Source: Porphyromonas endodontalis ATCC 35406
GTDB lineage: Bacteria > Bacteroidota > Bacteroidia > Bacteroidales > Porphyromonadaceae
Length of the DNA stretch: 64,000 nucleotides
NCBI RefSeq assembly: GCF_000174815.1
Contig: NZ_ACNN01000029.1
Span: forward strand, 29,701 to 93,700
Direction of reading: 5' to 3'
Of this stretch, positions 48,006 to 56,516 are shown piece after piece. Numbering within the stretch: position 1 is the first letter of the stretch; each line of letters begins with the position of its first letter. The notes under the pieces are model-generated. The model was not told where the DNA came from, searched no databases, and saw only the letters and a list, made by a program, of their open reading frames with translations. A program made the translations under genes and the position numbers.

Positions 48006-50390
48006 CTATCTGAGTTTTATATTCATAGTGTGCCATTGCCAATGGAAGAAACTGTGCCGAGCAATACCCAAAAGATGGCTATAATCCATTATGTTGTCGG
48101 TCATTCCGTCTTCATAGATGTATTTGGCTCGTGACGTGCTCCCATCAAAGGTATGTGGAAGCCCTAAGGCGTGCCCCAATTCGTGAGCCGGTGTTGAGGG
48201 TATAGCAGAACTGAAACATACAGTAAACTTCTCCCCTAAAGAAAATCCATTACTTCCCGGACAACGATCCCCGATGAAGAAAATCTTGAAGCAGTTATCA
48301 TATTTCTCTTCCGTTGCTTGGAGAAGGAATTTTTTCAAATCATTTTTCTTGTCAGGATCAATTGATGTGTATGCTCCTTGAACTGTTGTATCCTGAATAC
48401 AGCAGGCAAGATAGTCTGCATCCGTTACTTTGGTTGTCTCATCAACCAAATCCAGTTCTACAGTTGTGATTTCCGGAATAACATATGCCTGCCCAAGGTA
48501 TTTCTTCAATATATCAGACTTAGAGGTGTCATCTTTTGCTATTCCAGAACGTGGTTTGCCTCCATTTATTTTTGTTTTTACATTAAAGAACACCACGTTA
48601 ATCTTCCGCTGATGCAGCAGATCGTTGGGGAAGATATACACCGCTCCACAGAGGTGTTCATCCTCTGAGTCTTTTGCTTTGGCATATACCTCAAACCACA
48701 GCGGTTTGGAAAATTCTTTCAAGCATTTTATTTTGATGGTTTTAGTCATATCGGGAGTCTCTCCTGTTTCCGAAGGAGGAGAGATATCTTCGTAAGGAGC
48801 TGCAGCACCATTGATGGTCATATAGCCTTCGGATAAAGCAGCGGGATTGTCAAACCGGTAAATAAGTTTTTCCGGCTTTTCCCTAACCGAGATATGTAGG
48901 CTCAGCTCCGCCTCTACATCTTTTCGGATAGTCATATAGGGGATATGGTACTTTTGCTCGTCCATATTTTTCATCAGGATACGGTAATAGTCAAGGCTAT
49001 GATTGTGATACATCTGAGTATCTTTCTTAAACAGACTGTGTGTACTGGAGCTATTTCCATCCTGTACGATATACTCAACCATCTGCCCGCCTACAGTCTC
49101 CGAGGCGTAGTGATGCCCCATAATTTCGGCAAAGTCATGATCATTAGAGGGACGATTTAGAGTGTCGATCTTTTTTTCTAAGCGCTCACTTTCCTGAGAA
49201 TACACTCCGTATCTTGACTGCAGATCGCCTTTTCTGAACCATGAGAATCCGAAATCCCCCTGATACTCAGGAGTTGGACGAAACTCCACCATACAATGTG
49301 CTTCGCCATAAATCTCCGGCTTAATTTGTCCACCAGCAGAAACCGCAACAGCTGTAGTCGATGGCGAGATCGGACTAATACGATTGGGCACGTAGGTCAA
49401 CTGAGGGGTCGCATATACGATTGACTTGGTGACAACCTTTGTTGTATCCAGGCTTCCATCTTTGTTTTGGGGATACAGACCGGCATAACACTCTATCCGC
49501 TTGTCTGTGGCGTTGAAGAAAGAAGTTATACCTCGTGATATCCAAAACCATAATGCCCCTACACAAACTGCCGTATTGTCTTTTATTCTGACTTCTATCC
49601 TGACATTCCCAATTAATGTGGGAATTACATGTCCATACAATCCATGTGTCTGAATGTGTAGGAAGAGGGTTTCATTTTTACCCACCTGAGTTTCGGTACG
49701 TTGCTTGGAGGGCTTCCCAAATGAGATTTCTTCATCTACCCCCCAGCACACACTCATAATCTTTGGAGCTTGAGAGTCACTGCTCGTTACTTTAATATTC
49801 GACTGGAAATAATTCCTCTTCACGTCGTAACATTGAAATGGGAACGTCTGAGTTCTCGGCATTGGTGACGAATCTGAAAGCGAACGTTTCAAAAGTTGAT
49901 CTATATCGGCTATCATCTTTTTCTTGAAATACATTCTTACCGGCTCATCCCGTTTCTCCATTGCAATTTCGTACGGAGTGCAATTGGCGGCGAGATCATC
50001 CGGGGAGCTTTGTATCAAGAATTCGATCCGAAAAGTGCCACCTGCCAGCTCTTCCGGGAATTTAAGCTTCGCTATTCGAACGTGTGGTAAATAAGTCGTA
50101 TCTATCGGCATCCAACGCAAAAGCCCCTCTTCCAATTTGGGGACTTCGAGAGAACCGATAGAGATGTCCGGGAGATAGTGATCTATATTGAATATCTCGT
50201 CATAAAGATGACACCGTAATATCGTCTTATCTGTCTCCTCTATGGGCGCATCGAAAAACAGAGGAATGCGAACTTCCGTCTCTGCCTGTATCTCTTCGGG
50301 GAAGTGTATTCGTCTTAATACGCTCGGCCTTGGAGACTTCAAACTGCTCCCGATCTTTTCTTCGGGGGAATCTATTCGTCTTAATATCAC
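48006..50390 (-). CDS. Putative metzincin effector of a VgrG cluster
   Basis: A 794-residue protein without signal peptide. The N-terminal three quarters are unassigned, with recurring strands LRRIDSPEE, LRRIHFPEE and AKLKFPEEL. The C-terminal roughly 215 residues hold a metzincin metalloprotease signature: HELGHALGLPH (zinc ligands His736, His740, His746, catalytic Glu737), then the Met-turn NIMDY with Met768. It lies directly after a DUF4280/PAAR-like gene and directly before the exported paralogs. Loading on VgrG/PAAR and killing by proteolysis in the target periplasm is inferred from this order and from the exported location of the candidate immunity proteins. Confidence 0.7.
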   Translation of the reverse strand: MILRRIDSPEEKIGSSLKSPRPSVLRRIHFPEEIQAETEVRIPLFFDAPIEETDKTILRCHLYDEIFNIDHYLPDISIGSLEVPKLEEGLLRWMPIDTTYLPHVRIAKLKFPEELAGGTFRIEFLIQSSPDDLAANCTPYEIAMEKRDEPVRMYFKKKMIADIDQLLKRSLSDSSPMPRTQTFPFQCYDVKRNYFQSNIKVTSSDSQAPKIMSVCWGVDEEISFGKPSKQRTETQVGKNETLFLHIQTHGLYGHVIPTLIGNVRIEVRIKDNTAVCVGALWFWISRGITSFFNATDKRIECYAGLYPQNKDGSLDTTKVVTKSIVYATPQLTYVPNRISPISPSTTAVAVSAGGQIKPEIYGEAHCMVEFRPTPEYQGDFGFSWFRKGDLQSRYGVYSQESERLEKKIDTLNRPSNDHDFAEIMGHHYASETVGGQMVEYIVQDGNSSSTHSLFKKDTQMYHNHSLDYYRILMKNMDEQKYHIPYMTIRKDVEAELSLHISVREKPEKLIYRFDNPAALSEGYMTINGAAAPYEDISPPSETGETPDMTKTIKIKCLKEFSKPLWFEVYAKAKDSEDEHLCGAVYIFPNDLLHQRKINVVFFNVKTKINGGKPRSGIAKDDTSKSDILKKYLGQAYVIPEITTVELDLVDETTKVTDADYLACCIQDTTVQGAYTSIDPDKKNDLKKFLLQATEEKYDNCFKIFFIGDRCPGSNGFSLGEKFTVCFSSAIPSTPAHELGHALGLPHTFDGSTSRAKYIYEDGMTDNIMDYSHLLGIARHSFFHWQWHTMNIKLR

Positions 50391-50402
50391 TACACTATCC
50401 TC

Positions 50403-50870
50403 TCACCTTAAAGTTATCTGTTTGAATGCCTCTATCTGCTCTTCGTGCAAAGCCAACGAATCCCCCAAAGGATCCATGTCTCCCAGGAATTCTGATTGGA
50501 CTTGTTTCAGATGTTCGATACCGGGCATGGCTACCTGCCCCTCATTGATAAACTCAATACAATTAGGGCATCCTAACGCGCATGTTCCTTTACTGGTTAC
50601 GAGAAGAGGAGAAGCTACCCGATTAAATTTGATTTTATCAAAAGCTCCACTCCATTGGGTTATGGCGGGGACACATGGTTTGGGTGGGTACGTGCTGTTG
50701 CACATAGCAAACCCCGGGGGATAGAATACGTTCCCGAGATTCATTGTGTCGGCAATTGCTTTTGCTCCATTCATATGAGCACGATCGGGGACTAAGACAA
50801 GCAGCCGAGCCGGGGCTGTTCCGAACTTACAGGTACACAATGCTCCTTCTACAATAAATTTATCAGCCAT
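50403..50870 (-). CDS. DUF4280/PAAR-like spike protein
   Basis: A 155-residue protein that begins with ADKFIVEGALCTCKFGTAPARLLV and contains NLGNVFYPPGFAMCNS and GTCALGCPNCIEF, typical of DUF4280 PAAR-like proteins that cap VgrG-type spikes. Several cysteines (CTC, CALGCPNC) could bind metal at the tip, as in PAAR proteins. It lies between the unknown 244-residue gene and the metzincin gene with gaps of 18 and 12 bp, in the place of an effector-carrying tip. Confidence 0.8.
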   Translation of the reverse strand: MADKFIVEGALCTCKFGTAPARLLVLVPDRAHMNGAKAIADTMNLGNVFYPPGFAMCNSTYPPKPCVPAITQWSGAFDKIKFNRVASPLLVTSKGTCALGCPNCIEFINEGQVAMPGIEHLKQVQSEFLGDMDPLGDSLALHEEQIEAFKQITLR

Positions 50871-50888
50871 AATCCATACTTTTTGGGG

Positions 50889-51623
50889 TCATAATATAGG
50901 GTCTCCGTCTAACATAGAAATTTCTATCTCGCGCTTATACACATCCATATCTTCTTGAAGTTTGAATTCTGCTTTAATGCCAACAAGCTCCCTTTTCGCA
51001 GATATATCACTCACGACACTCCCTCCCATGACTACATGAGACGGGGTTGGGAATGCTGGTTGAGCAATGTAAAGGCAAGTCCCTATGTCCTTCTTGTCAA
51101 TTTCACAATAAAAACTATTCTTCTCCCCCTTCCGAGGGAAATTGTCGCAAGTATAGCAAAATGGAGACTCTGAGGCACAAGAAAAAAAGAGTTGTATGAA
51201 ACTATCTCTTACCAATACACTCCGGAAGACCTCTTCCTCCTCAAGATACCCTTGTGACATTTCGATATACCTTCGAAAAGGAATGGTCGGGAAAGTGGAA
51301 AGAAGTTCTTTTGCCTTGTTTGTTCGACGTTCTTTTATTTCTTCGAAGTTTGTAATGCTGTCAATTTTCCCATCCAAAGTGATATTTAACTCTATCGGGT
51401 ACAGACTCTCTCCAAGCTCAATCAGCAGCCTATTCGCAAGCAACGGTTTTACTTGCTCAATCTGAACATCACATCTTTTTTCGAGTAGGCATTTATACCC
51501 CTCCGACTTCGTCTCTACGAGTTCCATCAGGGTTTTACCTGTATAGCAAGTAAGTACCTTATCCGGCATTATTTGCCGAATTCGTGTAAGATACGCCCTG
51601 CGGGATGATTGGAGTAACGACAT
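50889..51623 (-). CDS. Unknown protein of the VgrG cluster, possible effector adaptor
   Basis: A 244-residue cytosolic protein, with no signal peptide or membrane segment and no recognised domain. It has a cysteine-containing segment (FFSCASESPFCYTCDNF, near 155-171). It sits between vgrG (9 bp) and the PAAR-like gene (18 bp). In other T6SS clusters this position is often filled by adaptors or chaperones that load effectors, so that role is suggested by context only. Confidence 0.55.
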   Translation of the reverse strand: MSLLQSSRRAYLTRIRQIMPDKVLTCYTGKTLMELVETKSEGYKCLLEKRCDVQIEQVKPLLANRLLIELGESLYPIELNITLDGKIDSITNFEEIKERRTNKAKELLSTFPTIPFRRYIEMSQGYLEEEEVFRSVLVRDSFIQLFFSCASESPFCYTCDNFPRKGEKNSFYCEIDKKDIGTCLYIAQPAFPTPSHVVMGGSVVSDISAKRELVGIKAEFKLQEDMDVYKREIEISMLDGDPIL

Positions 51624-51632
51624 TTTTCGACT

Positions 51633-53537
51633 TTACTTAGAGATAAAAACATCTGTCCCACTCTCCATTGTGAGATCGGACTGAGAGGAAATGTCTGTCT
51701 TTCCTCCGGAAACAATCCGAATACGATTCGAAGACTCTTGCCGCATATCTCCTCCCGAATTAAGAGCTACATCTCCCATAGCTTTTGTATCTAAATTTCC
51801 ACCAAGTGATAAAGCCATGTCCTCTTCAACCTTGATTTGTGTCTTTCCCCCGATAACGTGAGTAAAGTCTCCACCAGTACTTTGTTGAGTCCTCTTTCCG
51901 GACGATAAAAACATTTCATTCTGAGCTTCCATCACGATATCCTTAGCCGAAATTTTAATCTGTTCGGGAGCTGATATTTCTATATTTTTCCCTTTTGTAT
52001 CCAAGTGGATAGCATTCCCTCCTTGGTCTTTGATGGTAATACTCCAATCTCCTTGTTCATCATCGTTGAACACAATGTGATGCCCACTGCGGGTAGAGAT
52101 GCTTTTCAAATGGTTTTCCGTATCCCCACCCTTTCCGCTCTTTCCGTGGAAAAGACTTCCCATGACAAAGGGGCGGTGCGGATCACCATGCTCAAAGCCG
52201 ATCATCACTTGGTCGCCCACCTCTGGGATTGTCACCCAACCGCGGTTGCTTGACACCTTGTCACTGCTACCCGCATCAGGAGTCTGGATCCTCAACCAAT
52301 TGGTCGCGAGACTGAGCGGTTTCTGCCAATAAAATTGGACCTTCACTCGCCCCTGCCCTCGCGGGTCATTGTTGTCCGATACTATGGCGACCTCGGGATA
52401 GGCGATGAGCTTGTGCATGAAGCGTTCGGGAACATATTCGTACCGACTCGGCATCGCCATGAAATGATTACTGTAGTTCCCTCTCTTATCAACACGATGA
52501 ATAATTTGGACTATACGATACTGCCCTAACCAAGGAACATCCATCTTGAGCGGGAAGAATATATTCACCAACCCTCCCAACTTGATACGGCAGGTGCGGG
52601 TCTCGCCCTCAATATTCATCATCCTCCCCGCAGCATCCGATCGCCGGTCACCCGCCATATCATAGATATGCGAATCGTAGTACACAGGAGTTCCAGCTTC
52701 CACCATACCTTTGTCTGGGAATAAATAGTCTGCTCTCTTCGTGATGGTATCAACCATCCAGTGCTGGTCATTACACTCGAAGCTTTCGGGAGTGCGCACA
52801 AATTGATCTTCCATCGGCAGATAACCATACCCGATATACTTCCGAGGAACAGCCGAAGAGTAGGTGCGCAGACTCGTCAAATCCTGATCCACGTAAAGAT
52901 CCTCGGAGCTCGGGTCATCAGGAGTTCCAAAGAAGAGAGCCCGACCATCGTAGTAAAAAGGTTCTCCGTACGTATAGGAGAGCCGATTGAGAAACTCGAA
53001 TTTACTCTCTCCATACTGCATAGCATAAGAAAGAAGCCCCTTATACTTAGGGTTACACTTGACATCAAGACGAGAGTCTTTAGTCGTCTGTACTACAATA
53101 TCACTTAATGAACAATCAACAAAGGAGTTCATCGTTGCGGCACCATCCAGTTTGACCACATCGCCCTGACCAATGATACGCACCTTATTAGAGCGGTGCT
53201 TGCAGTCAGGATTGTCCGTAAAATCTTCCCACGAATCAATCTGCACATCGGTGACCCAACCCGAAAACTCATAGGGATGACTTCCATCCAAATGCTCCAA
53301 ATAGATAAGGACACGAGAACCGATCATCTCGACCAATTCCCCGGGCTTGGCCTGCCACATCTCATCCTGTGAAAAATATTCCTTGACCACCTCAAAGTTG
53401 TGACAGGAATTCATCTTCTGCTTCAATATTAGAGATTCAAACAAAAACTCTTCCCCATCGAAACGAACCTTCGGTTTTACCGGATTGAGCGGTAAAACCC
53501 TCTTGCTTTCAGTGTCTTTCGTATATCCGTACCTCAT
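51633..53537 (-). CDS. vgrG: Type VI secretion spike protein VgrG
   Basis: A 634-residue VgrG. The gp27-like part covers about 1-370 (YAMQYGESKFEFLNRLSYTYGEPFYYDG is the region near 170-197). The gp5-like OB domain follows with DNNDPRGQGRVKVQFYW and GWVTIPEVGDQVMIGFEHGDPHRPFVMGSLFHG. The C-terminal beta-helix spike has repeats such as ISAPEQIKISAKDIVM and LGGNLDTKAMGDVALNSGGDM. It is first in the island operon, with a promoter box 22 bp upstream. No other T6SS structural genes are in the window, so it must use an apparatus encoded elsewhere. Confidence 0.9.
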   Translation of the reverse strand: MRYGYTKDTESKRVLPLNPVKPKVRFDGEEFLFESLILKQKMNSCHNFEVVKEYFSQDEMWQAKPGELVEMIGSRVLIYLEHLDGSHPYEFSGWVTDVQIDSWEDFTDNPDCKHRSNKVRIIGQGDVVKLDGAATMNSFVDCSLSDIVVQTTKDSRLDVKCNPKYKGLLSYAMQYGESKFEFLNRLSYTYGEPFYYDGRALFFGTPDDPSSEDLYVDQDLTSLRTYSSAVPRKYIGYGYLPMEDQFVRTPESFECNDQHWMVDTITKRADYLFPDKGMVEAGTPVYYDSHIYDMAGDRRSDAAGRMMNIEGETRTCRIKLGGLVNIFFPLKMDVPWLGQYRIVQIIHRVDKRGNYSNHFMAMPSRYEYVPERFMHKLIAYPEVAIVSDNNDPRGQGRVKVQFYWQKPLSLATNWLRIQTPDAGSSDKVSSNRGWVTIPEVGDQVMIGFEHGDPHRPFVMGSLFHGKSGKGGDTENHLKSISTRSGHHIVFNDDEQGDWSITIKDQGGNAIHLDTKGKNIEISAPEQIKISAKDIVMEAQNEMFLSSGKRTQQSTGGDFTHVIGGKTQIKVEEDMALSLGGNLDTKAMGDVALNSGGDMRQESSNRIRIVSGGKTDISSQSDLTMESGTDVFISK

Positions 53538-53558
53538 AAGCTAATACCTTCTACTTTA

Positions 53559-53566
53559 CAAAGATA
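53559..53566 (-). promoter_or_regulatory. Promoter -7 box of the VgrG operon
   Basis: The complement reads TATCTTTG (TAnnTTTG), 22 bp before the vgrG ATG. A second box, TAACTTTG, is in the complement of 53573-53580. A single transcript from here could cover all ten genes down to 43581, since gaps are at most 55 bp. Confidence 0.5.
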
Positions 53567-53668
53567 CCGATTCAAAGTTATTCAACGTAAGGATTGAAAG
53601 AAAAATAACAGGAAGTCAACAATATCGATTAATTCTTTCATGAAATCCACATCTTTCGACACATATAG

Positions 53669-53935
53669 AAACCTATATCAGGAGCGATGGGGATACGAAG
53701 TAGAGAGAGTGGAATCTAGTCAAGAATGGACAGAGGAGGATCCTTCGCCCAAGAAGTTTTCTTTTTCTACCTGAAAAGTCTCTCCCATTCTAGCTGAAAA
53801 ATTGGGAAATCCTGCCCTAGAAATTTTCAAATCTAGGGCAAAAGCGAAAAATATTTCACCCTCAGATGCAACAAATCCTATCTCAGTTCGTCTTATGGAT
53901 AGAGGGCTCTAAGCGAGAGCCCAAACAGAGAAGAA
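53669..53935 (+). repeat. Long direct repeat, right copy, bordering the VgrG island
   Basis: Partner of 43293-43558, same orientation. The two internal hairpins are conserved: CCCTAGA/TCTAGGG and GGGCTCT/AGAGCCC. Its complement contains TAGATTTG (53828-53835), which fits the -7 consensus and would read towards vgrG. It fills most of the 467-bp gap 53538-54004; the last 70 bp hold no further element that I can see. Confidence 0.85.
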
Positions 53936-54004
53936 GGAGGAACGAAAAAGCGCAATGCGTAGTGCCCCCTCTCTCAAAGGACTCACATGACAAAGAAATA
54001 AAAG

Positions 54005-54571
54005 ATGATTCGACACCTTCTGGTTTCCCTCTTGGGGTTTGCCGGTTGCCTAAGTGCAATGGCTCAGTCTACCACTACTTCTATTGCGAATCTATTCGAG
54101 CAATGTGCTCGCATAGAGGGAGTGGAGTGTAGCTATTTTGGAGCTGAAGCCTTGGCTCAGCTGTTTAGTAGTTCAGCCCCCGTGATAGATGGGGACTTCC
54201 TAGACGCTTTGGCAACATCAAGTTTCAAGAGTGATAGCAGTACTTTACCTCTTACTCTCAAAGAAGCGGAAGAGCAAAGTCTTTTCATACTCTCTATACC
54301 TCGTTCGCTAGCACTCACCCAAGAAGAACAGAAGGTTGTCGCATCTCTTTTCTCTCCCCTCCAGTTTGAGGATTGTGAATTGATCACTCTTGCCAGTGAG
54401 GGTAGTGACAAAGTACGTATCTTTGGCATACAAAATCCTCAGGCTCCTACCTTTACAGGCATGTATATCCTGTACACAAACGAAAAGCGGCAACAAGTGA
54501 TCCGCCTACTAGGTCACTTTAGACTTAATAGTTCTATTCATTTAGCCCCTGCTCAAACGGAGAATAAATAG
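54005..54571 (+). CDS. Exported protein of an ECF-sigma cassette (DUF6108-like)
   Basis: A 188-residue protein with signal peptide (LLVSLLGFAGCLSAMAQ). The mature part is mixed alpha/beta without catalytic motifs (SIANLFEQCARIEGVECSYFGAEAL at its start). It is the first of four genes in the order exported protein, ECF sigma, anti-sigma-like membrane protein, DUF4252-like protein, an order I associate with Bacteroidales genomes. The DUF6108 assignment is tentative. It probably shares the sigma operon. Confidence 0.6.
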   Translation: MIRHLLVSLLGFAGCLSAMAQSTTTSIANLFEQCARIEGVECSYFGAEALAQLFSSSAPVIDGDFLDALATSSFKSDSSTLPLTLKEAEEQSLFILSIPRSLALTQEEQKVVASLFSPLQFEDCELITLASEGSDKVRIFGIQNPQAPTFTGMYILYTNEKRQQVIRLLGHFRLNSSIHLAPAQTENK

Positions 54572-54606
54572 CCCAATAGGCACCATCCCTTCTACTCTCT
54601 ATCTGT

Positions 54607-55116
54607 ATGAATAAGGCTACATTCAACCAAACTTACCTCCCCCTCAGGCAGGTGATATTTATGGTATGTGTGGCTCTCCTTACAGATCAAGAGGTTGCCA
54701 ACGATATCACACAAGATGTTTACCTCCGCCTATGGGAGCAGAGAGATGAGCTAGACAACGTGCAATCACCACAAGCCTATGCCGTACGTATTGCACGCAA
54801 CCGATGCCTAGACCACCTCAAGAGTGCCGGAGAGAGACTGCGCACGAGTGGCAAAGAGGCAGAGACGGCTCTGGCTCTACAGATAGACAATAGCGCCGAT
54901 CCCCATAGTACGCTTGTGGCAAAGAGCGGAGAAGAACGCCTTGCACATTGGGTAGAGCAACTACGCGAACCCCAAAAAAGTATATTCTCACTAAGGCACT
55001 ACGAGATGCTATCCAACCAAGAAACAGCAGAGCGCCTCGGCCTGCAAGAGACGACAGTACGAAGCACCCTATCTCGCCTTCGTAAAGAAGTGCGAGCCCT
55101 GTTTGAAAAAGATTGA
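54607..55116 (+). CDS. ECF-type RNA polymerase sigma factor
   Basis: A 169-residue sigma-70 family factor. Region 2 has DQEVANDITQDVYLRLWEQRDEL and QAYAVRIARNRCLDHLKS. Region 4 has IFSLRHYEMLSNQETAERLGLQETTVRSTLSRLRKEV, with the helix-turn-helix that contacts the -35 element. It should direct RNA polymerase to a small regulon, controlled by the membrane protein encoded next to it. Confidence 0.92.
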   Translation: MNKATFNQTYLPLRQVIFMVCVALLTDQEVANDITQDVYLRLWEQRDELDNVQSPQAYAVRIARNRCLDHLKSAGERLRTSGKEAETALALQIDNSADPHSTLVAKSGEERLAHWVEQLREPQKSIFSLRHYEMLSNQETAERLGLQETTVRSTLSRLRKEVRALFEKD

Positions 55117-55139
55117 TCACCCCTAGAGCGATAAAAAGA

Positions 55140-55688
55140 ATGACTACTCCACGCCACCTTGAGGAGCTACTCCGGAAGTACTACGATGGCTCAACCTCTC
55201 CCGAAGAGGAGGTGTCCCTCTATATCTCTCTGCTCGAAGAGCCCGAAGACAGCCCCTATCGCCCAGACTTAATCGCCATGGAGCATATGATGATGGCTGC
55301 CGCCCAGCTCTCTTTGGCAGAACAGAAGGAGCAAGCAACTCAAGAAGTGAAGGTACAAAAGCGTTGGCGCATTATCCCGAAACATATTTGGACTGCCGCT
55401 GCTGCCTTGGCTCTCCTTATCGCTATCGGCACCTCTATCTGGCAACCCTCCACCGAACCCAACGGCTCTTGGCGTAACACTCGCCCCATAGATCAAGAGG
55501 AAGTGGATCGCGAGATGGCGCGCGCCTTTGGGTTACTCGACGATTGCCTCTCAGCCGGCAACGAACATTATACCAAAGCCCACTCTACCCTAGAAGAAGT
55601 ATCCAACTTCTTAGATGCCTCTTACCAACAATTAGAGCCAATGAGCTCCTCCACACCCTTTGCCACACCCTTTGATATCGCCTATTAG
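55140..55688 (+). CDS. Putative anti-sigma factor, single-pass membrane protein
   Basis: I chose the ATG at 55140 with a purine-rich ATAAAAAGAA just upstream; an in-frame TTG at 55113 overlaps the sigma gene by 4 bp. The 182-residue protein has a cytoplasmic helical region with RHLEELLRKYYDGSTSPEEE, as in zinc-less Bacteroidota anti-sigma factors, one membrane segment (IWTAAAALALLIAIGTSIW) near residue 85-103, and a periplasmic tail. The role is inferred from topology and adjacency to the ECF sigma gene. Confidence 0.72.
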   Translation: MTTPRHLEELLRKYYDGSTSPEEEVSLYISLLEEPEDSPYRPDLIAMEHMMMAAAQLSLAEQKEQATQEVKVQKRWRIIPKHIWTAAAALALLIAIGTSIWQPSTEPNGSWRNTRPIDQEEVDREMARAFGLLDDCLSAGNEHYTKAHSTLEEVSNFLDASYQQLEPMSSSTPFATPFDIAY

Positions 55689-55714
55689 TCTCTCTAGATA
55701 TACCCTTCTACGAT

Positions 55715-56239
55715 ATGAAACTCCTACCCATCGTCACCGCCCTATTTGCACTACTACCTCTTACCTTTCGCCCTGTGCAGGCGCAAAACAACACTACACT
55801 GGAGCGTCTAATGTCTACTGATGGCATCACGGTAGTTTACCTATCCTCCTCCATGCTTTCGGAGTCTTCCCTTCGTTTTTCGGGAGGAAACGGACACTCA
55901 GCCTCTCTGCACGGATTGATACAAGCGGTGAACTCCGTATACATCTTCTCGGCAGCAGACCGTAAAAACATCCAGCTCATGCGCTCCATCTTTACCCCTA
56001 TGATCAAGATGGATTCACCCACCTACGAGCAACTTTTCTTTGTAAAAGAGGATCAAAGAACCATGCACCTTGTGGGCAGGAAAAAGGGTAACGAAATACA
56101 CGACCTCTACCTCCTAGTAGACTCTCCGGAGGAGTACGTAGCGATTTCGTTCATCGGCAAATTCACTCGTAAACAAATAGAGGAAGCGGTACAATCTCCG
56201 GAGCAACCCTCTCGCAAGGGTCCCCTTCGCAATCGGTAA
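55715..56239 (+). CDS. Exported DUF4252-like protein
   Basis: A 174-residue protein with signal peptide (LLPIVTALFALLPLTFRPVQAQ). The mature part starts with MSTDGITVVYLSSSMLSES and resembles DUF4252 proteins, which commonly follow ECF sigma and anti-sigma genes in Bacteroidota. No enzymatic motif is seen. A role in envelope sensing is context only. Confidence 0.68.
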   Translation: MKLLPIVTALFALLPLTFRPVQAQNNTTLERLMSTDGITVVYLSSSMLSESSLRFSGGNGHSASLHGLIQAVNSVYIFSAADRKNIQLMRSIFTPMIKMDSPTYEQLFFVKEDQRTMHLVGRKKGNEIHDLYLLVDSPEEYVAISFIGKFTRKQIEEAVQSPEQPSRKGPLRNR

Positions 56240-56309
56240 GATCACGCCTCTACCTCATAATAAGAGAGACTAAAACAACATTACCTTTTCATATTCTTCT
56301 ATTAAACTC

Positions 56310-56347
56310 GGGGCTTCCAGAAATGCGGGAGCACGTTAGGAAGCCCC
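56310..56347 (+). other. Hairpin GGGGCTTCC/GGAAGCCCC
   Basis: A perfect 9-bp stem with a 20-base loop, 70 bp after the DUF4252-like gene. No T-tract follows. It may be a processing or attenuating structure ahead of the real terminator. Confidence 0.45.
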
Positions 56348-56393
56348 AACCCATTTCCCTCTAAAGACAACTAATTTGAATCTGTTTTATATA

Positions 56394-56440
56394 GAGCACC
56401 TCGCGCGAAACATCATCTTCTCGCGAGGTGCTCACTTTTT
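56394..56440 (+). terminator. Rho-independent terminator of the sigma cassette
   Basis: GAGCACCTCGCG (56394-56405) pairs perfectly with CGCGAGGTGCTC (56422-56433), followed shortly by TTTTT. Confidence 0.85.
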
Positions 56441-56455
56441 GTAGGGAGAGAGGGA

Positions 56456-56491
56456 AAAGAAAAATCCCCACTAGAAGGATCTAGTGGGGAT
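56456..56491 (-). terminator. Rho-independent terminator of the transhydrogenase operon
   Basis: ATCCCCACTAGA (56464-56475) and TCTAGTGGGGAT (56480-56491) pair perfectly around a 4-base loop. On the minus strand the stem runs into a T-rich tract. It lies 25 bp after the pntB stop codon. Confidence 0.85.
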
Positions 56492-56516
56492 GAAAAGATT
56501 TTAGGGAAAGTCTCTC

